A DNA stretch of 64,000 nucleotides from Zygnema cylindricum (lineage: Eukaryota; Streptophyta; Zygnematophyceae; Zygnematales; Zygnemataceae). The notes beneath the pieces were generated by a model. It worked only from the letters and a program-made list of their open reading frames with translations. It did not search any database and was not told the DNA's origin. The stretch lies in NCBI GenBank assembly GCA_037447655.1, contig JBBHKE010001595.1, positions 245,316 through 309,315 of the forward strand. The letters are read 5' to 3'. Positions 53,441-64,000 of the stretch are shown one piece after another (position 1 is the stretch's first letter; every line of letters begins with the position of its first letter). The translations under genes were made by a program, and so were the position numbers.

Positions 53441-54030
53441 TTCAACCAACTTAGTCCAAAGACCCAAAAGGTTGGAACAACATCATTATCAGCTCGATGG
53501 CTAACTAACACTACAAACACGTATTTTATTTTATATTTTTTTATAGTTAGAATATGTTGATTACTTTAAGTACTTTTTTTTTCGATCAAACACCTTAGTC
53601 AAAGACCCAGATGGTTGCATAAACATCATTATCAGCTCAAAGGCTGACTAACATTACAATCACATATTTTTTATTTATTTTCGTTGTTTATTTTAGTAGA
53701 TTGATTACTTTGAGTACTTTTTTTTTTGTGATCAACCAACTTAGTCCTAAGACTTAGAAGGTTGCATAAACATCACTATCAGCTCGGGGACTGACCAACA
53801 TTACAAACACTTGTTTTCATTCATTATATTTGTTTGTTAGATTACATTATTACTTTGAATACATTTTTTTTTGTTTTTTCGATCAACCAACTTAGTCAAA
53901 AGACCAAGAAAGTTGTTGAACGTTATTATCAGCTCAAAGGCTGACTAACACTACAAACATTGGTATATATATATTTTTTTAAATACAACACAAATACTTG
54001 ACTATTTGTTTCGTTGAAACTTGATTACTT
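53441..54030. repeat. Four tandem units of about 140 bp
   Basis: Each unit contains CCAACTTAGTC, CATTATCAGCTC and GGCTGACTAACA followed by a T-rich spacer. The array leads into the ATC tract. Confidence 0.85.
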
Positions 54031-54091
54031 TGTTTTTTTTTTGAAATACAATACAAATACTTTGAATATTTTGTTTTTGTGATACTTTGAT

Positions 54092-54365
54092 TACATCATC
54101 ATCATCATCATCATCTTCATCAGCTTCATCATTATCATCATCATCATCATCATCGTCGTCATCATCGTCATCATCTTCATGATCATCATGATCATCATCA
54201 TCATCATCATTACATCATCATCATCATCATCATCATCATCGTCATCATCAACGTCAACATCACCATCGTCAACATCATCATCAGTATCATCTTCATTACA
54301 TCATCATCATTACATCATCATCATCATCATCACCGTCATCATCATCGTCAACATCATCATCATTA

Positions 54366-54419
<54 letters not shown>

Positions 54420-54582
54420 CATCATCATTACATCATCATCATCATCATCATTACATCATTATCATCATCATCATCATTACATCATAATCATCATCAACAT
54501 CATCATCATTACATCATGGTTTTTTTTTTTTTAGATACAATACAAATACTTTGAATACTTTGTTTTGGTGACACTTTGATTA

Positions 54583-54613
<31 letters not shown>

Positions 54614-54976
54614 GTCATCATTACATCATAATCATCATCATCATCATTGTCACCATCATCGTCAACATCATCATCATCATTACATCATTATCATCATCAT
54701 CATTACATCACAACATCATCATCATCATTGTCATAATCATCATTATCATCATCATCATCATCATCATCATCGTCATCGTCATTATCATTATCATCATCAT
54801 TATCATTGTCACCATCATCGTCAACATCATCATTGTCACCATCATCGTCAACATCATCATCGTCAACATCATCATCATCATCATCATTATCATCATCATC
54901 ATCATTATCATCATCATCAACGTCATCATCGTCATCATCATCACCATGATCATCGTCATCATCATCATCATCATTA

Positions 54977-55009
<33 letters not shown>

Positions 55010-55220
55010 TACCTCACCATCATCAACAACATCATCATCATCATCATCATATTACATCATCATCATCGTCATCATTACATCACCATCATCAACAACATCA
55101 TCATCATTACATCATCATCATCATCATCATCACCAACAACATCATCATCATCGTCGTCAACATCATCATCATCATTATCATCATCATCATGTTCTTTTTC
55201 ATCATCATCATCATCATACA
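54092..55220. repeat. (ATC)n/(GAT)n tract of 1.1 kb
   Basis: Nearly continuous ATC triplets occur with ATT, GTC and ACC variants, interrupted at 54516-54585 by a copy of the T-rich TACAATACAAATACTTTGA spacer also seen at 54040-54070. All six frames stay open because of the repeat. Confidence 0.97.
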
Positions 55221-55336
55221 TTTTATTTAATAGATACCGCTTAAAGTAAACTATCACTAGGAACTTCCCACCAGAGGCTAATAAACTTATTTTTATAAAC
55301 GTAGCTTAAAATAAAAATAGAACTAAAATTTCTTAC

Positions 55337-55459
55337 CAATGTCTTCGCTGTATAATGTCCCTGGCCATCATTCCATGAGGGGTCGTATCCTCCTCCGTCA
55401 CAAACTTGTAGGGCTCTTCTTTAGGGCATATACTCCAATCATCACTTTCACCTTGTCCA
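55337..55459 (-). CDS. Orphan internal coding exon, protein not recognised
   Basis: On the minus strand TTTCTTTCAG|TGGACAAGG opens and GACATTG|GTAAGAAATT closes a 123-base exon with phase 2 at both sides. It encodes 40 full codons including DDWSICPKEEPYKF and MMARDIIQRR, which looks like constrained protein. I do not recognise the family and did not find neighbouring exons: the ATC tract lies downstream and repeats upstream. It may be part of a larger gene or an isolated fragment. Confidence 0.5.
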
Positions 55460-55935
55460 CTGAAAGAAACCAAAAAGACAAACGATCGTTTAAATATAAC
55501 ATGAACTTGTGAACATGGAAAACAATAGAAACGTAGTGAAATTAAGATACACAATACATTGTTCAGACAAACCATATAAATTGTGATCACTACATGCGGC
55601 ATAGATTTGTGTTTATTACATGCAATGGAAACTTGTGAATATTCAAGCATCACTCTCGCCTTGTCCCCTAAAGATCCAAAAGGAAAAACGACCATTTAAA
55701 TATATAAAGTTGTGAGCACACCATGTGGTACAAATTTTGTGACGTTTAGATGCTATACAACTAATGAACATAAAACAATAAACTTGAGTATACTTTTTAT
55801 ACTACATTATAAACTCGTGAACCTTGTAATATTGCATACAATAGAAAATTGGGAATATTCGAGCATCACTATTGCTTTGTCCAAAGGGGAAATCAAAAGG
55901 AAAAACAACCTTTTAACATATCAAATTGCAAATTT
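55440..55935 (-). repeat. Tandem copies of the 55.4-kb exon acceptor
   Basis: Three copies at about 210-bp spacing carry a T-rich tract followed by GGACAAGGTGAAAGTGATG (exon), GGACAAGGCGAGAGTGATG (about 55648-55668) and GGACAAAGCAATAGTGATG (about 55860-55880). The extra two are upstream in the presumed intron. Confidence 0.85.
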
Positions 55936-56153
55936 AACATATCCGTCTGTGTCTCAAGGGGCGTATAATTTGTTTATTCATATAATATGAACTAGTGAAC
56001 ACTACTGCAATAAAAAACTTGTAAGCAAGACATACAATACAACTTGCAAACACGAAACAAATACTTGTGTACGTTTTAACACTAATAATTAGCACATTAA
56101 AACAGTTAGATATAAATGTTAAAATAGTGTACATTTGTTTGTCGCGTATTGTC

Positions 56154-56416
56154 TACACCGTAAAAAACCGAAATTAGAGTTAGGAATTAATTAGAGTGAA
56201 AGTATGCGACAGTGTACGAATTGTCAGAATCTGTACTTTTACCTATATTAAAGTAGATATCCTCTCGACAAATCAGCTGTACCCATATTGGCGTACGTTG
56301 AAAAATTAGTGTATAACTTTTATTTCGAAATTTTTCTAAGTCAAAATTAATGTACATGACACTAAATTATTCTACACACTAATAATTTCTATACACTAAA
56401 TACGATCGACGGTGTA
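56154..56416. mobile_element. TIR element, family E (263 bp, short TIR match)
   Basis: TACACCGT at the left and ACGGTGTA at the right match the terminal eight bases of the shared TIR; the next bases diverge. The interior does not resemble families A-D. Confidence 0.6.
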
Positions 56417-56434
56417 CTGTACTGTACTGCTTTT

Positions 56435-56603
56435 CCGTACATACCTGTACGGTTTTTAGTTTAAGATAGCCAATCGGAGGCTGAAAATTCTACTTTTCAA
56501 TCGCAACCGTCAGATCTTCAATCCGTCATGTGTGTACGGAGAAAATATGTTTTAAGCGACGAAAAAAAACATTAACACTACAGTAATAGCGATTAGCGGT
56601 GTA
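56435..56603. mobile_element. TIR element fragment, family A
   Basis: The right end AGCGATTAGCGGTGTA and the family words CAATCGCAACCGTCAGATCT and GTGTACGGAGAAAATATG are present. The left TIR is missing, and the element abuts the end of the family E copy. Confidence 0.75.
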
Positions 56604-56620
56604 CTGTACTGTCCTGTCCA

Positions 56621-56929
56621 ATATTCTAGAGGATATCGCATGATAATAGAAATCTTATTCCGTATCGGCCAACAAATGCTCCCCTCTATATCGAATAGCG
56701 TGATGCGCGACAGTGTACTGTACCTTACTCGACTACTACAGTACAGTACTATACGTACAGTACAGTACAGTACTGTACTGAACCTGACCTGTACTCGGCC
56801 TTCCTTTTTGCTCACAAAAATCCAAAGCGGCTTTCGCGTACATGGGAACGAACGTTACATCTCCCGCATTGTCTGCCGGGCCGTCCGCAAAAGAATGCTA
56901 TAAATTGAGAAAAGCAGCAAAGGATAGAC
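56621..56929 (+). promoter_or_regulatory. U1 snRNA upstream region with TATA box
   Basis: TATAAAT at 56899-56905 is 25-31 bases before the U1 start, the position of the TATA box in plant snRNA genes. The usual plant upstream element (RTCCCACATCG) is not found exactly; TACATGGGAA at 56839-56848 resembles its complement but is placed near -90. Most of this segment is duplicated at 50810-51374. Confidence 0.65.
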
Positions 56930-57091
56930 ATACTTACCTGGGCGGGGTCGATCTGTGATCAGGAGGGCTGATGGCCTAGAGCCAGGCGCACCATTGCACC
57001 ACGGCGGGCCAACGCCCTAACACGCCGGTATTCCCGGTGATGAACGCCATAATTTGTGACAGAGGGGGCCTGCGCTTGCGCGGCCCCTCCC
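56930..57091 (+). ncRNA. U1: U1 spliceosomal snRNA
   Basis: The 5' end is ATACTTACCTG, the sequence that pairs with 5' splice sites. It is followed by the stem-loop I sequence GGGCGGGGTCGAT, the loop GATCAGGAGGGCTGATGGCC, the conserved CATTGCACCACGG, the Sm-site region ATAATTTGTGA (57049-57059) and the 3' stem-loop GGGGGCCTGCGCTTGCGCGG. Length is about 162 bases, normal for U1. All elements are in order and it looks functional. It supplies the RNA that recognises the GT-starting introns seen in the neighbouring genes. Confidence 0.97.
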
Positions 57092-57248
57092 AATGTTATT
57101 AATGTGGATTGTCTTAAAGTGTGAAATTGAATGCTTCAAGATTAAAATCAATGGAGTTTACCTAAGGTTTCGGTCAGCACAATGTAAAATAGTTTGGATG
57201 AGCTGCCAAGGTCTACAATCCATGAACCAGTTGGCATAATTTGAGTGG

Positions 57249-57450
57249 TACACCGCGAATCGTTATTAGCGCTGAGAATTATTAGTGTAAAGAAAAAATT
57301 AGCGTCATTCATTCTAATTTAGTGCCAGGGGACGTGGCAGATTATGGTCCACGTCCTTAAATAGTGTAGTTTAGTCTATTTAAGGTATTACTGTCAAAAT
57401 TTTGGGGTGCCGATATAGAGTTCATAATGCTAATAACGATTCGCTGTGTA
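57249..57450. mobile_element. TIR element, family B (202 bp)
   Basis: TACACCGCGAATCGTTATTAG pairs with CTAATAACGATTCGCTGTGTA at the right end, 20 of 21 bases. The interior GGACGTGGCAGATTATGGTC is shared with 21337-21556. It lies 158 bases downstream of U1. Confidence 0.9.
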
Positions 57451-58276
57451 CCATGCAAGCTAGGATTGGATATTGAAAACCGTGAAAGATTTTACGAACT
57501 GACTAACTTTGTATGTAAAATCTTAAAATCTTCATTTGCGTGGCATGTACTTGTGGTCGACCAGAAATCATCACTTTTTGCACGGGAACCACGAAGCTGG
57601 AAGTATGGCAGGAAGAGCGTGACAATGAAATATATTTTGGCATTGATTTTCGGCTGGATTTTGGAATCGCGTCCCCTTTGTCCAAAGGCACATGGCCAGT
57701 GCGCCGTGAGAATTCCGACGGTAGTCCATTGTGACATGTACCTTTATAATCCACATGTTGCCATCTTCAAACTGTATATATATAGGTGGGTAGTCAATTA
57801 CAGAACCGGATATGGAGCGAATGCTTCGTGAATGAATACCCAAGTATAATCCAACAGTTGTTGATGCCTCCAGGACCTTTGAAGAATATTGGTAAGATCC
57901 TCTGTAATGTTGTTTCGCGAATGAAAAAAAAATAAGCAGTACAAAACAGTACAGAAAGACGGTACGAATTTATGAGAACAACCTCACTTTTCGTCCGATG
58001 GAGCTTCACCCTAACTTGGATAATGCCCAAGATGGAAAATATGATCATAAACCATTTAGAGTTTAGGGATAAAAACAGTTTTTAAATGAAAACTGAAACT
58101 GACAAACCATAGTGCAAAAGGCAGAGGTATTACTAACGACATGAATGGTGATGATTTAACCGGTTGATAATTTTGATAACAGCGTTTTATTTTGGCGTTT
58201 TTCCGTTAAGAAATGCCAATAATTTTACGTTTTTTTTTTTTATTTTCACGTGGTAGACCATTGGAGTACATAAAAA

Positions 58277-58307
<31 letters not shown>

Positions 58308-58316
58308 GAAAAAAAG

Positions 58317-58364
<48 letters not shown>

Positions 58365-58956
58365 AAAAGAGAATGAATAGCGAAACATAAAGACATTTTT
58401 GGGGAAAAAAAAATAATATTGTGGTACAATTCATGCTTGTGGGAAAAGTTTTTGGAATAGTTAAAAAAAAAGTATAACTAGACAAAACTGATACTTCAAA
58501 CAAAAAAAAATAATAATAAATAAAAAAATAAAATACACATTTATCGTATCATTTCAATTAAAAAAACTCTAAAAAAAAAAACTCAATTTAAATGGGGTTG
58601 GAAAAAAATGGGTCCATAAAGAACAAAATTTATTCCTCGTCAAAAAACATTTGCGAAACTTTCTCTTCAGTTACAGAGGGAAAAAAAAAAAAAAAAAAAA
58701 AAGGAAAGAGATGGAGAAGAATAAAAAGAAAAAACTTTGTTAAACCAATAACTAAAAGAAAAAAAGAGAAACTAAAACTTCCTTAAAACACTAACAAACA
58801 TTTTTTTCCATATGTACAAAAATTCCTAAAATATTTACCCCAAAAAAAAAAAAGGGGGAAAGTTACAAGTCTAATTATCATTTTTCTTACTTCCCTAGTT
58901 TACTTTTTTCGTCCTAGTCTTCAAAAACATAATAACGGCCCTAAAATCTACACTAA
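57451..58956. other. Intergenic, with a 90-base A-rich run
   Basis: Open frames of 80-134 codons on both strands at 57430-57840 show no domain I recognise. A-rich runs at 58271-58361 and 58681-58703 dominate the rest. Confidence 0.5.
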
Positions 58957-61900
58957 TTACGGTAAATGCCGAGAGAGAGCGAGCTCACATTGAAGATATT
59001 GCAAATTTTGAGTGGTGGTCTACAAAAGTATAAAATGCATAAAAAGTACAAAATGCTTAGAAAAAGACGGGGAATTAAAATTTCTTAAGCAAACCCCTAA
59101 TGTTGAAGTCGTGGAAATTTTGAGATTTAAAAATGAAAATAATAAATATTTCAAAATGTTTCTTTATTTCTTTTGTCCTTTCTTGAGGGTTTCCGATTTT
59201 TTTTTTTCAAGGGTTTATTTACTTTAAGGGTTTGTTTTAGATGCTTTGCCGATTTAGAATTAGCGTTTTCTAGGGTATTTTTAGGGTTTACGTGAGGTTT
59301 CATAAAGTTTTTGTAGGGTTTTTAAGAGTTTTTTAAGGGTTTCAAGAAAGGGTATGTTGTTTTTTTTATCTTTTTCAAGGTTTTTTTTTTTTTTCAGTTT
59401 TCAGATGTTTACCTGTAGGGTTTCTCGCAACATCTTCTCCACCATCTCCTGCTTCACTCTCTCCGTCTTCTCTCTCTTCACATCCTCCCGGAGAGCCATC
59501 ACCATGCCTTTCAACGCCTCCATCTGTCCCATATCCCTCACCATCTCTCTCAGTACAAATTTGGGTGTTTTTAAGGTGTTTTTTAGGGTTTTTGAGGGTT
59601 TTTAGGATATATTAGGGTTATTTTAGGGTTTTTTAAGGTTTTTTCTACCATGACTTCAAAAGTGTTACTTGATGTATGGATGGATTAGGAAATGTTATTG
59701 ATTGTGACTTCAAAACTATTGCTAATGTATGATTAATTTATGAAATGTCAATGTGTAATTGTATTTTTAAAGCGGTACTTAAAGTAACCATCTGTCCCAT
59801 AAACCTTTGTGTCTCTCTTTAGTTTAAATGATCTCAGTATAAATTATGACTTCAAAAACTATTTCTTGATGTATGATTAAATTGTGAAATGTTAAATGTA
59901 TAATTTCTTTTTAAAAACTTCATCGGTAGCAGGAAAACGAAGCACATGCTAATAAAACAAAAAAGTAAAACGAATCAAACCGAGAACCGGCATCAAAATC
60001 AAAATCGGAGTCAGAATTGAAATTGAAATTAGAACAATCGGAATCGAGATCCCAATCCAAATTACAACTTGGAATCAAAATCAAAATCAAAATCAAAATG
60101 AAAATGAAAATTAAAACCAAAACTGAAACCAAAATCGAAATCAAAATCGAAACCAAAAACGAAATCCAAAGGGGGAGTGAGAGAAGTTATGGTTTGTTAT
60201 TCACCTTCTCCTTGGCTTCTCTAATTTTTTTCTCAGCTGCCTCCCTTTCATTCGTAACCGCCGTTTCCAAATCAAAACACCTGTTAAAATATCAATTACC
60301 CGTGAATTCAAAGATAGGTTTATACTATTTTTTTAATGCATTTTGAAGATTTTTGTGGAGTCCAACACATCATTCAGTCAAAAAGTACAAAAAAGTACAA
60401 AAAGTGGAACATGAACCGTCTATTCAGGTTAACACCACAATTACGGTGCCGGTTTTTTCTGAACCCTGTTCATAAAATGTCATAATAATAAAATAATATG
60501 GTATTAACATAATAATTTGTGTAATAAAATCCACACTAATACTGGTAAAGAGTGTGACTGTATATAATGGTTACGGTTCTAAATTTCCGTAACAAATTTA
60601 ATATGTTCAATTTTAAGATGTTCTCATAAAAAAAATACAAAACCAACTTGATACATTTCTCCGCAAAAAAGTGAACCTCAATTTTGACAGAATAAATTAT
60701 AAGTGGCACAAAATTCATAAAACATAGAATATTTTGGCCATTATTGGCTATCAGATTTTGCCAGCAATGCCCATTCTTAAAAATTATAAAGCTTTCAAAC
60801 CAGTCCCACCTTAAAAAATAAAAAGTTTTCAATCAGTCCACACACTTAAAATTTACGAAGCTTTCAATTTGGTCCTCCACATTCTTAAAACTTATAAAGC
60901 GTTCAAATCAGTCTATATCCTTAAGAGTTATAAAGATTTCAAATCAGTCTACAACCTTAATACTTAAAAAGCTTCCAAAAAAATAAAAATAAATCCATTC
61001 CGAGGTCGTTTTCCAGTACTAACCTTGTTCGTAAATCTCGATTTTCTTCCTCCATCCTCGATAACCATTCAGAGTCAACTACTCTTTGTAAGGGACGATC
61101 TTCTTGACTATGAGGTATTATATCCGCTAACTCCTCTCCTCCTCCTCCTCCTCTATTTTGAGAAAATGGCATATAGCTTCCTTCCGGTTGAAGATTAAAA
61201 GAAGATACTCCATTGGATATATTATTCCCTACACAAACCTCCACTCTCTCCTGCTTCCCCAACAATTACACAAAATCCCACAAAAATGCAATACTGAAAC
61301 ATTTCTCAAAACATTTCTAAAACATTTCTCAAACATTTCCGAAACATTTCTCAAACATTTCCGAAACATTTCCAAAACATATCTCAAACATTTCTGAAAC
61401 ATGAAGGTACGAGAATGAGAAAAAAAAAGAAAAACAAAAAAGATACTCAACAAAGGTATTTCCGCACTAAATGTCATGGAAAAGATACGCACCTTATCGC
61501 CTCCCACAGACTGTCCTGTTGAACTTTTCATCCCTCTCATTACTCCTCCTGACGGCCTATATGACGGATCATCAGTTCTCCGTCGATGAATTATATTTCT
61601 GACCTCGCTCCCTCCTCCTCCTCCACCTCCTCCTCCTCCTCCTCCTCCTCCTCCTACTCCCACTCCTTGGGAAGAACCTTCCGCTACAGATGACTGAAAA
61701 GGATTCCATTCCGTATTTCCGTTTGTCACATTCCCACCTGTTGTTTGACAATTCTCTTAACCATTTCACAAAAAGACAGCATCAAAATTAGACTCGAAAA
61801 AAAATTCAAAAAATAACTCTTTACAAAATGATATTTTAAGCACTTGATCCTTTCGTGTGAAATACGACAATAATATTGAGCAATAGAAAGAAAGACACTG

Positions 61901-62146
61901 TCCGATATGTTACAACAAAAAATAAAGTAGAAAGCTTTAAAAAAATAAAGTAGAAAGCTCTTAAAGTAGCTTCAGATATTATAAGAATTACCTCCAGTAA
62001 AGAGATGTTCTTGAGATGTTGGAGTTATGGGAATTAATCCAGGAGAGGGAGAGGGAGAGACTTTAGTAGTAGGAGGAGGAGAAGAAACCGAGGCTCGTCG
62101 AGTCGGTCCCCAGGGAGTATATCCCACTTTTACCGCATGTTGACTC
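58957..62146 (-). CDS. Coiled-coil protein, 3' part of gene, not recognised
   Basis: Six minus-strand exons with GT-AG junctions and agreeing phases: 61992-62146, 61493-61737, 61024-61250, 60205-60280, 59413-59544 and 58957-59019 (stop TAA at 58957-58959), giving at least 298 residues. The order is a Pro/Ser-rich part (KVGYTPWGPTRRASVSSPP), a Gly-rich run after SSQGVGVGG, an acidic linker and a C-terminal coiled coil (SRMEEENRDLRTR, TNEREAAEKKIREAKEK, MVMALREDVKREKTERVK) ending NLQYLQCELALSRHLP. The 59.4-kb exon acceptor (ACTGAGAG|ATGG) is weak. The 5' end is not found above 62146: a phase-2 exon must precede it. I do not recognise the family; a cytoskeletal or scaffold role is a guess. Confidence 0.65.
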
Positions 62147-62229
62147 CTGTCCCCCAATTAAAATTCCCTTTTACTTATAAGTGCCATGCTTTTTTTTATT
62201 ATAGTTTTACATAAAAGAAATTCTTTTCT

Positions 62230-62400
62230 CTCTCACTCCTCTCTCCTCTCCCGGCCCCTCCCACTCCCCACCTCCCCAGCCTCCCACTCCCACTCCCCTC
62301 CCCCCTCGAATATCAGTCTTTCCAAAATAGCTGAAGACCCGATACACAATATCATTCCCTCTCCCTCTCCCTCTCCCTCTCCCTCTCCCTCTCCCTCATT
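62230..62400 (+). repeat. Pyrimidine-rich tract with (CCCTCT)n
   Basis: CTCCCACTCCC-type sequence is followed by a clean run of CCCTCT at 62358-62398. It lies upstream of the known exons of the minus-strand coiled-coil gene, and may be in its intron or leader. Confidence 0.9.
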
Positions 62401-62618
62401 GTCACCCTTTGTTACACCTAGTACTGTTGCCATCTGACAGTCGATAATGTCAAAATATCATTGTAAAGGAATTCTTAGTACCAAAGTTACTAATTTAGTG
62501 TAGGATGATGTGACATATTGTAGTCCACTCCCCTTGAATAACGTGACACACTTAATAAACAATATTTTTTGATTTTTGGCCAGAAACAATCACACCCAAA
62601 TTAGTGTTGTAACTCTAC

Positions 62619-62811
62619 TACACTGCCCATCGCTATTATAGTATAGATAATTCCCCTAATCCGAGTGAGTATTATTTTGACCCAAAATCATAAACTAGCG
62701 TTAATAACAGTACTTAGTTGAGTGGCCCATAATGAGCCACGTGGCAAAACTTTCCATAGTGTTGTTCATTTTATGCCGAAAATTTACCAACTCCAATAGT
62801 GATGGGCGGTT
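62619..62811. mobile_element. TIR element, family F (193 bp)
   Basis: TACACTGCCCATCGCTATTAT at the left pairs with CCAATAGTGATGGGCGGT at the right. The same left end occurs at 40010 in a MAF1 intron. The interior has CCACGTGGC-like and TTAGTGT words. Confidence 0.7.
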
Positions 62812-62984
62812 ATTTTTTTTTTTTTTTTTTTTTTGGTTGGAGTGACTAAATCTGTCCAGTTTAAAGCATGAGATAGAGTGGGAACACTTGAATCCTTTGT
62901 ACCACTATTATTGTGGATTAGTAGTACCGAAAAAACCCAAACTAATAGTGGTGAAGATGCAGTGAAACTACAATGTTTATTTGT

Positions 62985-63197
62985 TACAACGTGAATCACT
63001 ATGTGTCAAAAAAAATAGCTTACATAAGGACTGTTTTAGTGTTAATAATCTATTCTGGTGCAAACGTCGAGGACAATTTTGAACCACACGTTAAAAAAGA
63101 ATAACGGTTAATACTATTAACACCGTTTGTGTTTAGAAGGCAAAAGAAAACGGAACCGGATTAGTGTTGGTAACGGCAAATAACGATTCGCGGTGCA
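62985..63197. mobile_element. TIR element, TACACCG family (213 bp, diverged)
   Basis: TACAACGTGAATCACTATGTG pairs imperfectly with AACGATTCGCGGTGCA at the right end. It is a diverged member of the shared-TIR set. Confidence 0.6.
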
Positions 63198-64000
63198 ACA
63201 AAGTGAAACACTTATTAACAATAGCGCGAAATCTGATTTAAAGTTCTGATTTAATAATTATAAGGTTAGGCTTGTGTGATGAGAATTAGTGTGTTATTGA
63301 CACAATTTTGTGAATTTTGGTTTAAGAAAAGAGACAAACGCACAACTAAATAGTGTTGTCAACTCCAATAGCGACCAACAGTGTAGTTCAATTCTGTATA
63401 AGTTAGTTTTTCTAATGTGGGATAAATGTCTCTCAGTCCTTACTGTGGAGATTCCTCAACAGAAATGTTTCCAGTATTGTTTCCATTTGTGAGCCCACTA
63501 TTAGTAGTGTTGGGAGGTATAAAGATTCCTCCTCCCGAATATCCAACCCGGTAGGCATTCAGTTTCCTGAACTCAAGCACCACTCCCCCTACTCCCCGTT
63601 GTCAACCGACAATTATAGATTTTCACTCTATTTTTTTACCATATTATCTCCCTCTTCTCTCCCTCTTTTCTAGTTTATATCAACTCGGGAAGACTCAATA
63701 GAGCTTTTCAATATGGACCCTTTGTCTCTTCTCTACTTTTTTAATATGAAATATGGAATAAGAACCTGAAACCTCTAAAAAACTTCTAAATACTCTTATA
63801 AAGATTTGAAAAAACTCTTCAAAACTCCCTCGAATAATGTTAAAAAAGTTAAAAATACGGAAAGGGAAGGTCCGGTCAAAACAATTTGTTTGACCTAAGG
63901 GAGATTTTATCTATATGTGGCCCTTATCTTTGTTTCAGTCACCTTAGGGGGAGGGGGGGGGGGAGGGAGAATGAGAGGGGGAGGGAGAGGGAGAGGGAGA
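63198..64000. other. Intergenic to window end
   Basis: A further TIR-like end (CAATAGCGACCAACAGTGTAG) is at 63364-63384. A GGGGGAGGG run at 63950-64000 continues past the window. No gene is supported. Confidence 0.5.

Noticed and set aside
54179-55257. Long frames of His, Ser, Ile, Met or Asp across the ATC tract
   Set aside because: All are created by the trinucleotide repeat and have no flanking protein-like sequence.
57427-57843. 134-codon frame (+) and overlapping minus frames near U1
   Set aside because: The frames begin inside a TIR element and show no recognisable domain; chance openness is likely.
58270-58361. Long A-run as a retroposed poly(A) tail
   Set aside because: No gene-like body or target duplication is found on either side.

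Overview
The window is nuclear DNA from a streptophyte (a land plant or a charophyte-grade alga). The evidence is a GRAS-domain gene (a green-lineage transcription-regulator family), a MAF1 gene whose first residues match plant MAF1, a U1 snRNA gene with a TATA box at about -30, a Ty1/copia retrotransposon and plant telomere-like CCCTAAA tracts. Genes are interrupted by many short GT-AG introns, the DNA is AT-rich, and transposon debris is dense. The catalase is of the small-subunit clade 3 type rather than the usual flowering-plant clade 1 type, so I lean towards a non-seed lineage. The species cannot be named from sequence alone.

Layout. 0-5.8 kb: intergenic, with one hAT-like element and one TIR element. 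5.8-12.9 kb: a decayed copia element with small LTRs and three copies of its leader. 15.8-25.8 kb (+): a GRAS gene of five exons with a 5-kb intron, C-terminally truncated beside a TIR element. 27.1-30.6 kb (+): an intact six-exon catalase of 523 residues. 31.9-33.9 kb: telomere-like tract and a cluster of TIR elements. 36.0-43.7 kb (-), with a 5' leader exon near 45.1 kb: MAF1, 223 residues in ten coding exons, all phases agreeing. 46.7-51.6 kb: hAT territory, with three nonautonomous elements bearing perfect 8-bp target duplications and a broken DUF659/hAT transposase. 52.2-57.5 kb: more TIR elements, a 1.1-kb ATC tract, one orphan coding exon and the U1 snRNA gene. 59.0-62.1 kb (-): the 3' part of a coiled-coil protein gene I do not recognise, six exons with agreeing phases.

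The most unusual signals are: (1) tandem arrays at exon borders whose units each carry a copy of the splice site and the first or last bases of the exon, clearest on both sides of MAF1 exon 4 and again at an orphan exon at 55.4 kb; (2) at least a dozen elements that share one TIR (5' TACACCGNGAATCGNTATTAG) but have several unrelated interiors; (3) a duplicated segment upstream of U1 in which one copy has, and the other lacks, such an element; (4) four hAT-like elements with 8-bp duplications. No operon-like organisation exists. MAF1 (repressor of RNA polymerase III), catalase (peroxide removal), GRAS (transcription regulation) and U1 (splicing) are independent genes.
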